A DNA stretch of 13,409 nucleotides from an uncultured Methylobacillus sp. (lineage in GTDB: Bacteria; Pseudomonadota; Gammaproteobacteria; Burkholderiales; Methylophilaceae): assembly GCA_946478965.1 (NCBI GenBank), contig CAMLDQ010000056.1:1-13409 (forward strand), written 5' to 3'. Position numbers and translations under genes: made by a program. Position 1 is the stretch's first letter. Every line of letters begins with the position of its first letter. Below, in pieces: positions 7,900 through 13,409 of this stretch. The notes below the pieces were generated by a model. That model had not been told where the DNA came from. It worked only from the letters and a program-made list of their open reading frames with translations, and made no database searches.

Positions 7900-8505
7900 C
7901 TAGAATGCCAACGCCGGCATCGGTCCGCCGGTCAGTACCTTGGTAAACGCTGAAAAATCGGATTTCCCAATTATATGAATCGGACACGAGAGCCGCGCCG
8001 CGAAGTCGGCAAATGCGCCGTCCAGTATGCCCTCGCCCATCAGCCGGCCAACCGGAATGGGCGCTTCCCTGACCTCCACATGCTTGACCAGGATGAGCCG
8101 GTCCGCACCAATCTTGCCGGCCAGCCATGCCGCCAGGCTATCCGAGGTAACGTCCCAACTCATCGGAATGGAGTCGTCGGCAAGCACCATGTGCGAAGGC
8201 ATCCAGACGATAGCCCGATGCTGCCAGGAACGCTCTGCGATTTCCAGTTCGGAAGCGGCCATCGCCAGTTCCGGCTGCAGCGATTTGAGTACCCACCCAT
8301 ATTGCTCCATCGCAAGCAACGCCATGCGATGGGCGGCGGCATCATCGTATTCACCCTGCTGCTGCTGCGTACGTATGGTGTCGGCAAAAACGCCACCGCC
8401 AGGCACGATGACAACACGACCGTCACTGCGCTGTTGCAGCAGCGCCAGCCATTGTTTGAGTTCCGCTGTCCCCAGCAGGCTGCCCCCGAGCTTAACTACC
8501 CACAT
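7900..8505 (-). CDS. mfnE: amino acid kinase family protein, MfnE-like (aminomethylfuran phosphate kinase)
   Basis: A 201-residue cytoplasmic kinase of the amino-acid-kinase fold. It has the N-terminal nucleotide-binding strand VVKLGGSLL (3-11, Lys5), the glycine loop VIVPGGG (32-38), a substrate/nucleotide segment W-D-V-T-S-D (about 117-122) and a late L-I-L-V-K strand near 137-141. In methanogens MfnE phosphorylates 5-(aminomethyl)furan-3-ylmethyl phosphate to the diphosphate used in methanofuran synthesis. Short length and the company of mfnD- and mfnF-like genes favour that role over uridylate or glutamate kinase. The start ATG at 8505 lies inside the end of pabB (14 bp overlap) and has GGAG six bases upstream. 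The exact substrate is inferred. Methylotroph homologues have often been annotated simply as kinases of the H4MPT-linked C1 pathway. Confidence 0.78.
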   Translation of the reverse strand: MWVVKLGGSLLGTAELKQWLALLQQRSDGRVVIVPGGGVFADTIRTQQQQGEYDDAAAHRMALLAMEQYGWVLKSLQPELAMAASELEIAERSWQHRAIVWMPSHMVLADDSIPMSWDVTSDSLAAWLAGKIGADRLILVKHVEVREAPIPVGRLMGEGILDGAFADFAARLSCPIHIIGKSDFSAFTKVLTGGPMPALAF

Positions 8506-9874
8506 CGTCTTCTCCGAAATGTTCCATCAACTGCAGCATCCCGGACGCCTTGTCCCAGGTTTCCCGATATTCCTTTTCCATTTCGGAATCGGCAACGATT
8601 CCGCCACCCGCCCAAAATCGGATCGTACCTGCGGAATGAACTGCGGTCCGGATGGCGATATTGGTATCCATGTTACCGTCAAAACCGATGTAGCCGATCG
8701 CTCCACAATATACGCCGCGACGGTTTGGTTCCAGTTCTTCGATGATTTCCATCGCCCGAAGCTTGGGGGCACCTGTGATCGAACCTCCGGGGAAACAGCC
8801 TCGCAGCAGGTCGAGAGCGTCCTTACCTGGCGCAAGATCGCCGGTCACGGTACTCACCAGATGATGCACATTGGCAAAACTTACCAGTTCGAACAAGCGA
8901 TCCGCCCTGACCGATCCGAGTTCACAGTTCTTGCCCAGATCATTGCGCAGGAGATCGACGATCATCAGGTTTTCTGCGCGGTCCTTGAGACTGGCGCACA
9001 AGGCCTCGGCATTCGCACGATCCTGATCCATATCCGCGTCGCGCGGCTGCGTTCCCTTGATCGGCTTGGTCTCAACCTTGCCTGCCCGAACCTGAAGAAA
9101 ACGCTCCGGTGAAGCGGAAAGAATCTGTACATCCGGCGTATTCAGATAGGCAGAAAACGGGGCCGGGCTGATTTTGCGCAGCTGCAAATACGCCGTCCAC
9201 GGATCGCCCTCCGCATGCATGGCAAAGCGTTGTGCCAGATTGACCTGGTAACAGTCGCCAGCCTGGATGTAATCATGCACACGCTTGAACGCCTCGGCGT
9301 ATAAGCGTTTATCCATATTGGAGTGCATGGGAGAGATGACCTTGAAGGGGCCACTAACAACCTCCTTGGCCTCGCTGAACAAAGCCAAGAGCTCCGACCA
9401 GCGCTGGCTGGTTTTGGAATCATGACCCGCTCCGACCAGCCAGGCTTTAGACTGTTCATGATCGACAATGACCGCCCAGTCGTAGATGCCGATGGCAAGT
9501 TCTGGAATACCTTCCGCATCGGTGGCCAACGCAGGCAATCTTTCCAGTCGACGGCCCAGATCGTAGGAAAAATAACCGATTGCGCCACCACAGAAGGGCA
9601 TGCCCGGAAACGGCGGCGAAGGGAATCGACGCAGGACGCCCTGAAGCACGGTGAACGGATCCTCGGTCGTCACCTGCGGATTCTCGAGCCCGACGATTTC
9701 CGTAGCCAAGCCACGCGTCACCACCGTAATGAAAGGCTCCGCCGTCAGGATATCGTAGCGTCCATAGTTGCTACCCGGGCGCCCGCTATCCAGATAAACC
9801 GCCCACGGCTTGTGCGCAATCCGTGCAAACAGTTCCGCGCTATTCCAATGGTATGGCAGATCGGCGATCAGCAT
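8492..9874 (-). CDS. pabB: aminodeoxychorismate synthase component I
   Basis: A 460-residue cytoplasmic enzyme that converts chorismate and ammonia to 4-amino-4-deoxychorismate, the precursor of 4-aminobenzoate. An N-terminal barrel region (about 20-170) is followed by the chorismate-binding domain (about 195-450). PIKGT at 271-275 places Lys273 at the position that distinguishes PabB from anthranilate synthase, which has Ala there. Other family blocks are SASPERF (253-259), IVDLLRNDLG (305-314), FPGGSITGAPK (361-371), a GGGIV segment (423-427) and an E-K-E-Y-x-E-T motif near the end. I chose ATG at 9874, which has GAGGG five bases upstream and a 7 bp overlap with the mfnF-like gene; the frame stays open 20 codons further to 9934, but that part lies inside mfnF and fits no family. 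Its product feeds folate and, in this setting, probably H4MPT. No pabA or pabC is visible. Confidence 0.93.
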   Translation of the reverse strand: MLIADLPYHWNSAELFARIAHKPWAVYLDSGRPGSNYGRYDILTAEPFITVVTRGLATEIVGLENPQVTTEDPFTVLQGVLRRFPSPPFPGMPFCGGAIGYFSYDLGRRLERLPALATDAEGIPELAIGIYDWAVIVDHEQSKAWLVGAGHDSKTSQRWSELLALFSEAKEVVSGPFKVISPMHSNMDKRLYAEAFKRVHDYIQAGDCYQVNLAQRFAMHAEGDPWTAYLQLRKISPAPFSAYLNTPDVQILSASPERFLQVRAGKVETKPIKGTQPRDADMDQDRANAEALCASLKDRAENLMIVDLLRNDLGKNCELGSVRADRLFELVSFANVHHLVSTVTGDLAPGKDALDLLRGCFPGGSITGAPKLRAMEIIEELEPNRRGVYCGAIGYIGFDGNMDTNIAIRTAVHSAGTIRFWAGGGIVADSEMEKEYRETWDKASGMLQLMEHFGEDDVGS

Positions 9875-10917
9875 AGCGACCCTCGGGCCGACAGCCAGGC
9901 AACGGCATAGGCCGGCAGGCAAACGCCTGCCCATTCGGCGGCTTCCGGCGCTGACTCAAGCAGTGCAGAGGCGTCTATGTAGCGCCACTTCATCTGCCTG
10001 GCCAGTTCCCGGACCAGGAATGCCCCGGCTCCGGCACCCACACAGGAAACCGCTTCCGTCAGCATCCCACGCGAAAGCTGGCGCTCCGCAGCATAGCGCA
10101 GCGTTTCCAGTTGCCTGGACCTTATCGCCTCGGCCAGTTGGCGCCAGGCATTCATGTGCGCATCTTCAAGGTCATGTCCGATCATGCGCGCCAAACGCCG
10201 AGCACTCTCTTCCGCCGACTTGCCTTTGCCATCGGCCGTGTCCGCCATGTCGTACAAATCCGGCAATTCTCCGGTCAGCCGGTACACGTCGGCCATAGTG
10301 GCAAAATGCTCGGCAGCCAGTCGTCGAGGCTCGCCTTGAAAAGGCAATGATTGTGCAACAGCCATGATCGGGGTTCGTATGACTCCGGTATAGACCAGCT
10401 CTTCATATTGAAGCCGCTCGGCATCGCTATAGCCGCGAGGCGTCGGGATACCGTCTTGCAGTAGAAGAATGTCACTCGTCGTACTGCCAATATCCATAAA
10501 CAGTCCTGCACCAAGCTGGGCTGCAAGAAACGATGCGCTGGCATGCCAGTTCCCCGAAGCAATGGCAGCCGCATGCCGGTGACCATCTACAGCGGGAACA
10601 AAACCATGTGGGCCGGCGTAAATACTTAAGTCGCGTCCACCTAAGCATTCCTGCATGCAAGCGATAATTTGCCTGACGCCTTCGCTGCGGTTCGGAAAAA
10701 TATCTGCAAGCTCCCCTGTCATCGTCACGGCATGTAGCTTCGGAATCTGCGGCAGATCTGCCATTATGCTGTCTACGGCTGCAGCCAACTGCTCCAGGCC
10801 CAGCCATAACGGGCAGGCCCGTTGAAACACTTGTGTCACGCGTTTGCCGTTCTGGACGCATGCGGCTTTGAGATGTGCCCCACCGACATCCCAGCCGATT
10901 ATTGTGGCGTTATGCAT
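9868..10917 (-). CDS. mfnF: hydantoinase/oxoprolinase-like (ASKHA) protein, MfnF-like, H4MPT-linked C1 pathway
   Basis: A 349-residue cytoplasmic protein of the sugar kinase/actin-like fold. The first phosphate loop is at 8-17 (GWDVGGAHLK), the second at 141-149 (DIGSTTSD), and a glycine-rich adenosine segment lies at 292-299 (CVGAGAGA). This family is known from methylotrophs as a probable H4MPT-linked C1 transfer protein. Its methanogen relative MfnF joins gamma-glutamyltyramine to the aminomethylfuran diphosphate, forming the ether bond of methanofuran. Here it sits directly between the mfnD-like ligase (8 bp overlap) and pabB (7 bp overlap), so the pathway partner genes are adjacent. The start ATG at 10917 has no clear ribosome-binding site, and translation is probably coupled to mfnD. 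In bacteria the acceptor may be a tyrosine rather than a tyramine derivative, as reported for methylofuran. Confidence 0.85.
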   Translation of the reverse strand: MHNATIIGWDVGGAHLKAACVQNGKRVTQVFQRACPLWLGLEQLAAAVDSIMADLPQIPKLHAVTMTGELADIFPNRSEGVRQIIACMQECLGGRDLSIYAGPHGFVPAVDGHRHAAAIASGNWHASASFLAAQLGAGLFMDIGSTTSDILLLQDGIPTPRGYSDAERLQYEELVYTGVIRTPIMAVAQSLPFQGEPRRLAAEHFATMADVYRLTGELPDLYDMADTADGKGKSAEESARRLARMIGHDLEDAHMNAWRQLAEAIRSRQLETLRYAAERQLSRGMLTEAVSCVGAGAGAFLVRELARQMKWRYIDASALLESAPEAAEWAGVCLPAYAVAWLSARGSLC

Positions 10918-11908
10918 GGAGGTGGACTTCTGCGATATTGCGAGTGATGCCGGGAGGCAATTCGAAAGTTTGATTATAAAACAACTCCAAGGTCAGGCTC
11001 GCCGGATTACAGCCTATTGCCTGCTTCAAGCCAGTATAGGAAGTGGTCAGTCTTGGATTGATTTCGAGCACGCAAGGCGAGCCATCGGCATCGACCAGAA
11101 CATCCACGCCCACGTAACCTGCCAAGCCTGGAATCGCGATCGCTATCGCACGCGCCAGCACGTCAAACGTTTCCCAATGCGCCTGCATATCATTAACGAT
11201 ACTGCCGGAATAATGAAAAGCCCCTCCCGTTAGTAAGATTTTCTGACGATTGCAGCTTAACAAATAGGCCCTGCCATTCAGGCAAAGCATCGATAAGCTC
11301 GCCGGGATGCCTGGCAAGTATGGCTGGACAACATGCGTCCACAAGCGTTGGTTATCCTGGAGCCAGCCTAGCATCGCCGTACTATCGGAGAAATAACTGC
11401 TGTCTTCGCATCCCACACCATCGTTCGGCTTCGCCACCCATGGCCCGGCTCCGGCAAGCGACCAATCATCCGGCACGAATGTCGGAACAACTTTGATACC
11501 CGCGAGGGCAAGTGCGTCGACCGTCGCCGACTTGCTGGATGTAAGCTTTACGGCAGCCGGACTACTGCCAAATAGCTGCTTGCCATGCAATAGCGCGAGT
11601 TCGGTCAATCGCAACAAGATACCGTCGCTTTCCGGCGCGATTGGCCATATGGCATCAGACTGGGCAACGCATTGCTCCCAACGTTGCCATATATCGTCAT
11701 GCTCCCCTATCACCTCGATCCGGCATGCCGGAAATTGCAACGGCGACATGCGGGCATCGCGCGTAGTCAGCAGCTCCACCCCGTCTATTTCATCCAAATC
11801 CTCAAGCAATGCACGCAGCATACGATCCCCTTCCTCTGCAAGGGAAGAAGGCAAAGGCTCGCGGTATAATCCACCGCCAGTAACGTATTCGCAGACAAAG
11901 ATTCTCAC
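10910..11908 (-). CDS. mfnD: ATP-grasp ligase, MfnD-like (tyramine/tyrosine-glutamate ligase)
   Basis: A 332-residue cytoplasmic ATP-grasp enzyme. The N-terminus (residues 1-13, ending EYVTGGG) is typical of the methanofuran-linked ligase group. The ATP-grasp core shows WVAKPNDGVGCE (157-168, Lys160) and the metal/phosphate site LEINPRLTTSYTG (281-293, with Glu282 and Asn284). In methanogens MfnD forms gamma-glutamyltyramine from tyramine and glutamate; bacterial methylofuran is reported to contain tyrosine, so the amino acceptor may differ. Translation starts at GTG 11908, immediately next to the GTG start of the divergent HisA-like gene. No good Shine-Dalgarno sequence is visible. It is the first gene of the five-gene cofactor operon, so the operon promoter must lie within the HisA-like coding region. 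No mfnA, mfnB or mfnC homologue is in the window. Confidence 0.82.
   Translation of the reverse strand: MRIFVCEYVTGGGLYREPLPSSLAEEGDRMLRALLEDLDEIDGVELLTTRDARMSPLQFPACRIEVIGEHDDIWQRWEQCVAQSDAIWPIAPESDGILLRLTELALLHGKQLFGSSPAAVKLTSSKSATVDALALAGIKVVPTFVPDDWSLAGAGPWVAKPNDGVGCEDSSYFSDSTAMLGWLQDNQRLWTHVVQPYLPGIPASLSMLCLNGRAYLLSCNRQKILLTGGAFHYSGSIVNDMQAHWETFDVLARAIAIAIPGLAGYVGVDVLVDADGSPCVLEINPRLTTSYTGLKQAIGCNPASLTLELFYNQTFELPPGITRNIAEVHLHA
11865..11870 (+). promoter_or_regulatory. candidate -10 hexamer for the HisA-like gene, inside mfnD
   Basis: A perfect TATAAT lies on the plus strand 38 bp before the GTG start of the HisA-like gene, within the first codons of the divergent mfnD (opposite its Leu-Tyr codons TTA TAC). 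A start near 11877 would give a leader of about 32 nt. No recognisable -35 box is found 16-18 bp upstream, so the call is tentative. Confidence 0.33.
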
Positions 11909-11911
11909 GTG
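11906..11911. other. CACGTG palindrome formed by two abutting divergent GTG start codons
   Basis: The minus-strand GTG of the mfnD-like gene occupies 11908-11906 and the plus-strand GTG of the HisA-like gene occupies 11909-11911, leaving no intergenic base. Both N-termini match their families directly from these codons (MRIFVCEY and MELIPVIDL), and the HisA-like frame is closed by TAA at 11867-11869 without another usual start codon, so the geometry is probably real. Confidence 0.8.
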
Positions 11912-12610
11912 GAACTGATTCCGGTTATTGATCTTTTACAGGGACAGGTAGTGCGCGCCCAGCGCGGGGTTCGAAGCCTTTATCGGCCGATCCAATCGAC
12001 CTTGTGTCGCTCTAGCGATCCGCTGGCGATCACGTATGCATTGCTCGAATTATACCCGTTCAAGACACTCTACATTGCCGATCTGGACGCCATCCAGGAG
12101 CGTGGGAGCAATGCATCAACCATCCTTGAGCTAAAGCAGCATTTCCCTAACACCGACTTCTGGCTTGATGCCGGGCTACCTACGGAAAAATTGGAAGGAA
12201 TACAACAAATCATCGGCACTGAACGTCTGGAAACCCTGAAGCAGTATCAGGGCTTGATTACCCGATTGCTGCCTGAAGAAAGCATTCTTTCACTGGATTT
12301 CAATAGCGAGAGACTGATCGGCCCCACTCAGCTCGAAACAACCACAGCGTACTGGCCCCGACAGGTCATCTGCATGAGCCTTAGCAAAGTGGGCAGCTAC
12401 GATGGGCCGGATTTGGGACGGCTGTCAGCACTTGCTGCCATCGCTAACAGCAAGCAGATTTATGCAGCTGGCGGCGTTCGCAACATTCATGACTTAGGAC
12501 AGTTGCAGTCGCACGGAGCCGCGGGCGCCCTGATTGCAAGCAGTTTGCATGACGGCATTATTACCGCTACCGAAATTATGGAGTTAATGGCACAAAAAAA
12601 CCCGGGATAA
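11909..12610 (+). CDS. HisA/HisF-related TIM-barrel protein of the methylotroph/methanogen type
   Basis: A 233-residue cytoplasmic (beta/alpha)8-barrel protein related to the histidine enzymes HisA and HisF but outside any histidine operon. The first strand IPVIDL carries Asp8 and strand 5 LSLDF carries Asp130, at the positions of the HisA catalytic pair; DG at 165-166 resembles the HisA DG motif. The C-terminal phosphate-binding loops are kept: AAGGV (186-190) and GALIASSL (206-213). The N-terminal half phosphate loop, normally GGGIR, is replaced by LDAGL (86-90), which suggests a substrate with one phosphate rather than the two-phosphate ProFAR. Homologous hisA/hisF-related genes occur in methanogens and H4MPT-using bacteria with no reaction that I can name. 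The start is GTG with no clear ribosome-binding site. Its last four codons and stop lie in the downstream terminator. Confidence 0.82.
   Translation: MELIPVIDLLQGQVVRAQRGVRSLYRPIQSTLCRSSDPLAITYALLELYPFKTLYIADLDAIQERGSNASTILELKQHFPNTDFWLDAGLPTEKLEGIQQIIGTERLETLKQYQGLITRLLPEESILSLDFNSERLIGPTQLETTTAYWPRQVICMSLSKVGSYDGPDLGRLSALAAIANSKQIYAAGGVRNIHDLGQLQSHGAAGALIASSLHDGIITATEIMELMAQKNPG
12049..12054 (-). promoter_or_regulatory. candidate -10 hexamer for the mfnD operon, inside the HisA-like gene
   Basis: Read on the minus strand this is TATAAT, again opposite a Leu-Tyr pair written TTA TAC. A transcript from here would have a leader of about 130 nt before the mfnD GTG. There is no good -35 box at 16-18 bp spacing. 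It is offered because the operon promoter has to lie somewhere in this coding region. Confidence 0.2.
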
Positions 12611-12625
12611 CCCGGGCTTTTTTTG
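12593..12625. terminator. bidirectional Rho-independent terminator overlapping the 3' end of the HisA-like gene
   Basis: Two CCCGGG blocks (12601-12606 and 12611-12616) flank an ATAA loop, with seven A (12594-12600) on the left and seven T (12618-12624) on the right. The A and T runs extend the stem and supply a U tract in either direction. It serves both the plus-strand HisA-like gene and the convergent fae paralogue, whose stop is at 12634. The stop codon TAA of the HisA-like gene is inside the loop. Confidence 0.92.
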
Positions 12626-12633
12626 TCAGATCA

Positions 12634-13266
12634 CTATTTTGCCTGGAACGGATGTGCGTTGGTCGGGTCTTTGTAAAGCCGTGCCACATCGGCGGCCTTC
12701 GGCTCGCGCGCGACGGCATTCTTGATTGCTTGCTTGGTGGCCTTGTAATTCCACTCCTGAATGCGTTCATCAATATCCGCCTTGTGGTCGATGAATACAC
12801 CCACGCAGATAAACACATCATCCGCCTCATTGGCCGGAATCGTCCCATCCGCGACACAATCCATCACCGCCATCGACACGCCACGCTGCGCCGGGCCGAA
12901 CATCTGTACCGCCTGCTTACCGTTCTTGATGGTCACCTTGTTGAACATCACGGTGGAAGGCTTGGTCATCATGTTCGGCGCAACGACCGCAAGCAGCCCA
13001 TTGACGCCCTTGCGCTGAGTAGTCAGCGTCCGAGTGAAAGCACGCTCGGCAGCGCTTCCACGCGGACCCATCAAAAGATCGATGTGGGCGACATTCAGCA
13101 GATCGAGGCCACTCCCGTCAGGACGATTATCAATTACCAATGCCTCGCCGACGAGAACACGGTCAATGACTCGGCCGGAACTAGTGGTGGCAGGCGCCGC
13201 TGTGGCCGGCTGTTGCGTGCCGCTACCGCCGCCGAACAGACCAAGAATTTTATCCAGAATTGACAT
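12634..13266 (-). CDS. fae: formaldehyde-activating enzyme (Fae) paralogue with N-terminal extension
   Basis: A 210-residue protein whose residues about 33-210 match Fae, which speeds the condensation of formaldehyde with H4MPT to methylene-H4MPT. The family blocks VGEAL (39-43), VAHIDLLMGPRGS (59-71, catalytic His61), LLAVVAPN (91-98), MFNKVTI (107-113), QMFGPAQ (121-127) and the C-terminal HPF (205-207) are present. Two features are unusual: an N-terminal extension of about 32 residues, made of a short hydrophobic/amphipathic stretch SILDKILGLF, glycines and an Ala/Thr/Pro-rich linker, and an insertion of about 9-10 residues just before the catalytic strand. I chose ATG at 13266, which has AGGGG about 8 bases upstream; an in-frame TTG at 13290 lacks such a site. 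Ordinary Fae is about 170 residues. Whether this copy has Fae activity or another role is unknown. Confidence 0.92.
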   Translation of the reverse strand: MSILDKILGLFGGGSGTQQPATAAPATTSSGRVIDRVLVGEALVIDNRPDGSGLDLLNVAHIDLLMGPRGSAAERAFTRTLTTQRKGVNGLLAVVAPNMMTKPSTVMFNKVTIKNGKQAVQMFGPAQRGVSMAVMDCVADGTIPANEADDVFICVGVFIDHKADIDERIQEWNYKATKQAIKNAVAREPKAADVARLYKDPTNAHPFQAK

Positions 13267-13314
13267 TGCTAAACCCCTGCTTAACTTCAACGCAAACGAA
13301 TTGATGTTCCTTAT

Positions 13315-13342
13315 CGAGTCGCCCGGATATTTGGGCGACTCG
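13315..13342. other. 10 bp perfect hairpin between the two fae genes
   Basis: CGAGTCGCCC (13315-13324) pairs perfectly with GGGCGACTCG (13333-13342) around an 8-base loop. It lies after the stop of the upstream fae (13355) and about 50 bp before the start of the extended fae. On the minus strand no T run follows the hairpin, so it is not a standard intrinsic terminator. It may stabilise or process the upstream fae mRNA, or act as a partial terminator. Confidence 0.7.
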
Positions 13343-13354
13343 CATCCCGGGGGC

Positions 13355-13409
13355 TTAGTTCTTTGCCGCGAACGGGTGAGCAGAGGATTTGTAGTTCTTG
13401 ACCACGTCG
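13355..13409 (-). CDS. fae: formaldehyde-activating enzyme (Fae), C-terminal end only
   Basis: The minus strand runs in from the right edge and ends with TAA at 13355-13357. The 17 visible residues end in SSAHPFAAKN, which matches the C-terminus of canonical Fae (HPFAA) and aligns with the end of the neighbouring paralogue (NAHPFQAK). The rest of the gene, including the catalytic His region, lies outside the window. It is transcribed in the same direction as the extended fae and lies 88 bp upstream of it, so this is a tandem fae pair. The canonical-looking end suggests that it is the main housekeeping copy, but this cannot be verified here. Confidence 0.85.
   Translation of the reverse strand, partial: DVVKNYKSSAHPFAAKN

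Noticed and set aside
8360..8380. CTG/CAG-like short repeat run in the mfnE-like gene
   Set aside because: It encodes a short Gln run within an intact kinase and is too short to be a distinct repeat element.
7900..8505. Uridylate kinase or glutamate 5-kinase
   Set aside because: The protein is shorter than both families and its neighbours are mfnD- and mfnF-like; only the shared fold motifs match.
8027..9112. Long plus-strand open frame (361 codons) opposite pabB and the mfnE-like gene
   Set aside because: It is antisense to two genes with clear family motifs, has no recognisable domain and no suitable ribosome-binding site, and is rich in Ser, Arg and Thr as expected for a shadow frame in GC-rich DNA.
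9875..9934. Extending pabB 20 codons upstream to 9934
   Set aside because: The extra part lies in the mfnF-like coding region and matches no family sequence, whereas ATG at 9874 has a good ribosome-binding site and overlap geometry.
11909..12610. True HisA of histidine biosynthesis
   Set aside because: There is no other his gene nearby and the N-terminal half phosphate loop is not conserved; a hisA/hisF-related cofactor protein fits better.
13267..13290. TTG at 13290 as start of the extended fae
   Set aside because: ATG at 13266 has AGGGG at good distance; the TTG has no comparable site and would add only eight unremarkable residues.

Overview
The window looks like chromosomal DNA (roughly 55-58% GC by eye) from a methylotrophic or formaldehyde-oxidising proteobacterium, most likely beta- or gammaproteobacterial. 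The main evidence is a block of tetrahydromethanopterin (H4MPT)/methanofuran-linked C1 genes: two tandem genes for formaldehyde-activating enzyme (Fae), and homologues of the methanofuran-biosynthesis proteins MfnD, MfnE and MfnF. A polyhydroxyalkanoate-system protein and a heavy-metal-type RND pump fit a Gram-negative host.

Layout. (1) 1-334: a possible 3' tail of a plus-strand gene, then a small minus-strand PHA-system gene. (2) 415-7516, plus strand: a tightly packed set of outer-membrane lipoprotein channel, membrane-fusion protein and RND transporter, followed 26 bp later by a membrane-bound PilJ-like/PAS/GGDEF diguanylate cyclase. (3) 7513-11908, minus strand, transcribed right to left: mfnD-like ATP-grasp ligase, mfnF-like ASKHA-fold synthase, pabB, mfnE-like kinase and pterin-4a-carbinolamine dehydratase. 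The first four overlap by 8, 7 and 14 bp and the last follows after 9 bp, so they very probably form one translationally coupled operon. (4) 11909-12610, plus strand: a HisA/HisF-related TIM-barrel gene whose GTG start abuts the GTG start of mfnD. (5) 12634-13409, minus strand: a Fae paralogue with an unusual N-terminal extension, preceded in transcription by the 3' end of a second fae.

How the genes work together. Fae condenses formaldehyde with H4MPT. Later steps of this oxidation route pass the C1 unit through a methanofuran-type cofactor in the formyltransferase/hydrolase complex. The operon supplies parts of these cofactors: MfnD, MfnE and MfnF homologues for the aminomethylfuran/tyramine-or-tyrosine/glutamate core of methanofuran, PabB for the 4-aminobenzoate precursor of H4MPT and folate, and a pterin dehydratase. 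The HisA-like gene is not in a histidine operon and is probably another cofactor gene of unknown reaction. The most interesting signals are this HisA-like protein, the shared CACGTG start-codon palindrome with candidate promoters inside the opposite coding regions, the extended Fae paralogue, and a bidirectional terminator that contains the last codons of the HisA-like gene. There is no gene-free stretch above 300 bp, and I saw no tRNA, rRNA, CRISPR array or insertion sequence.
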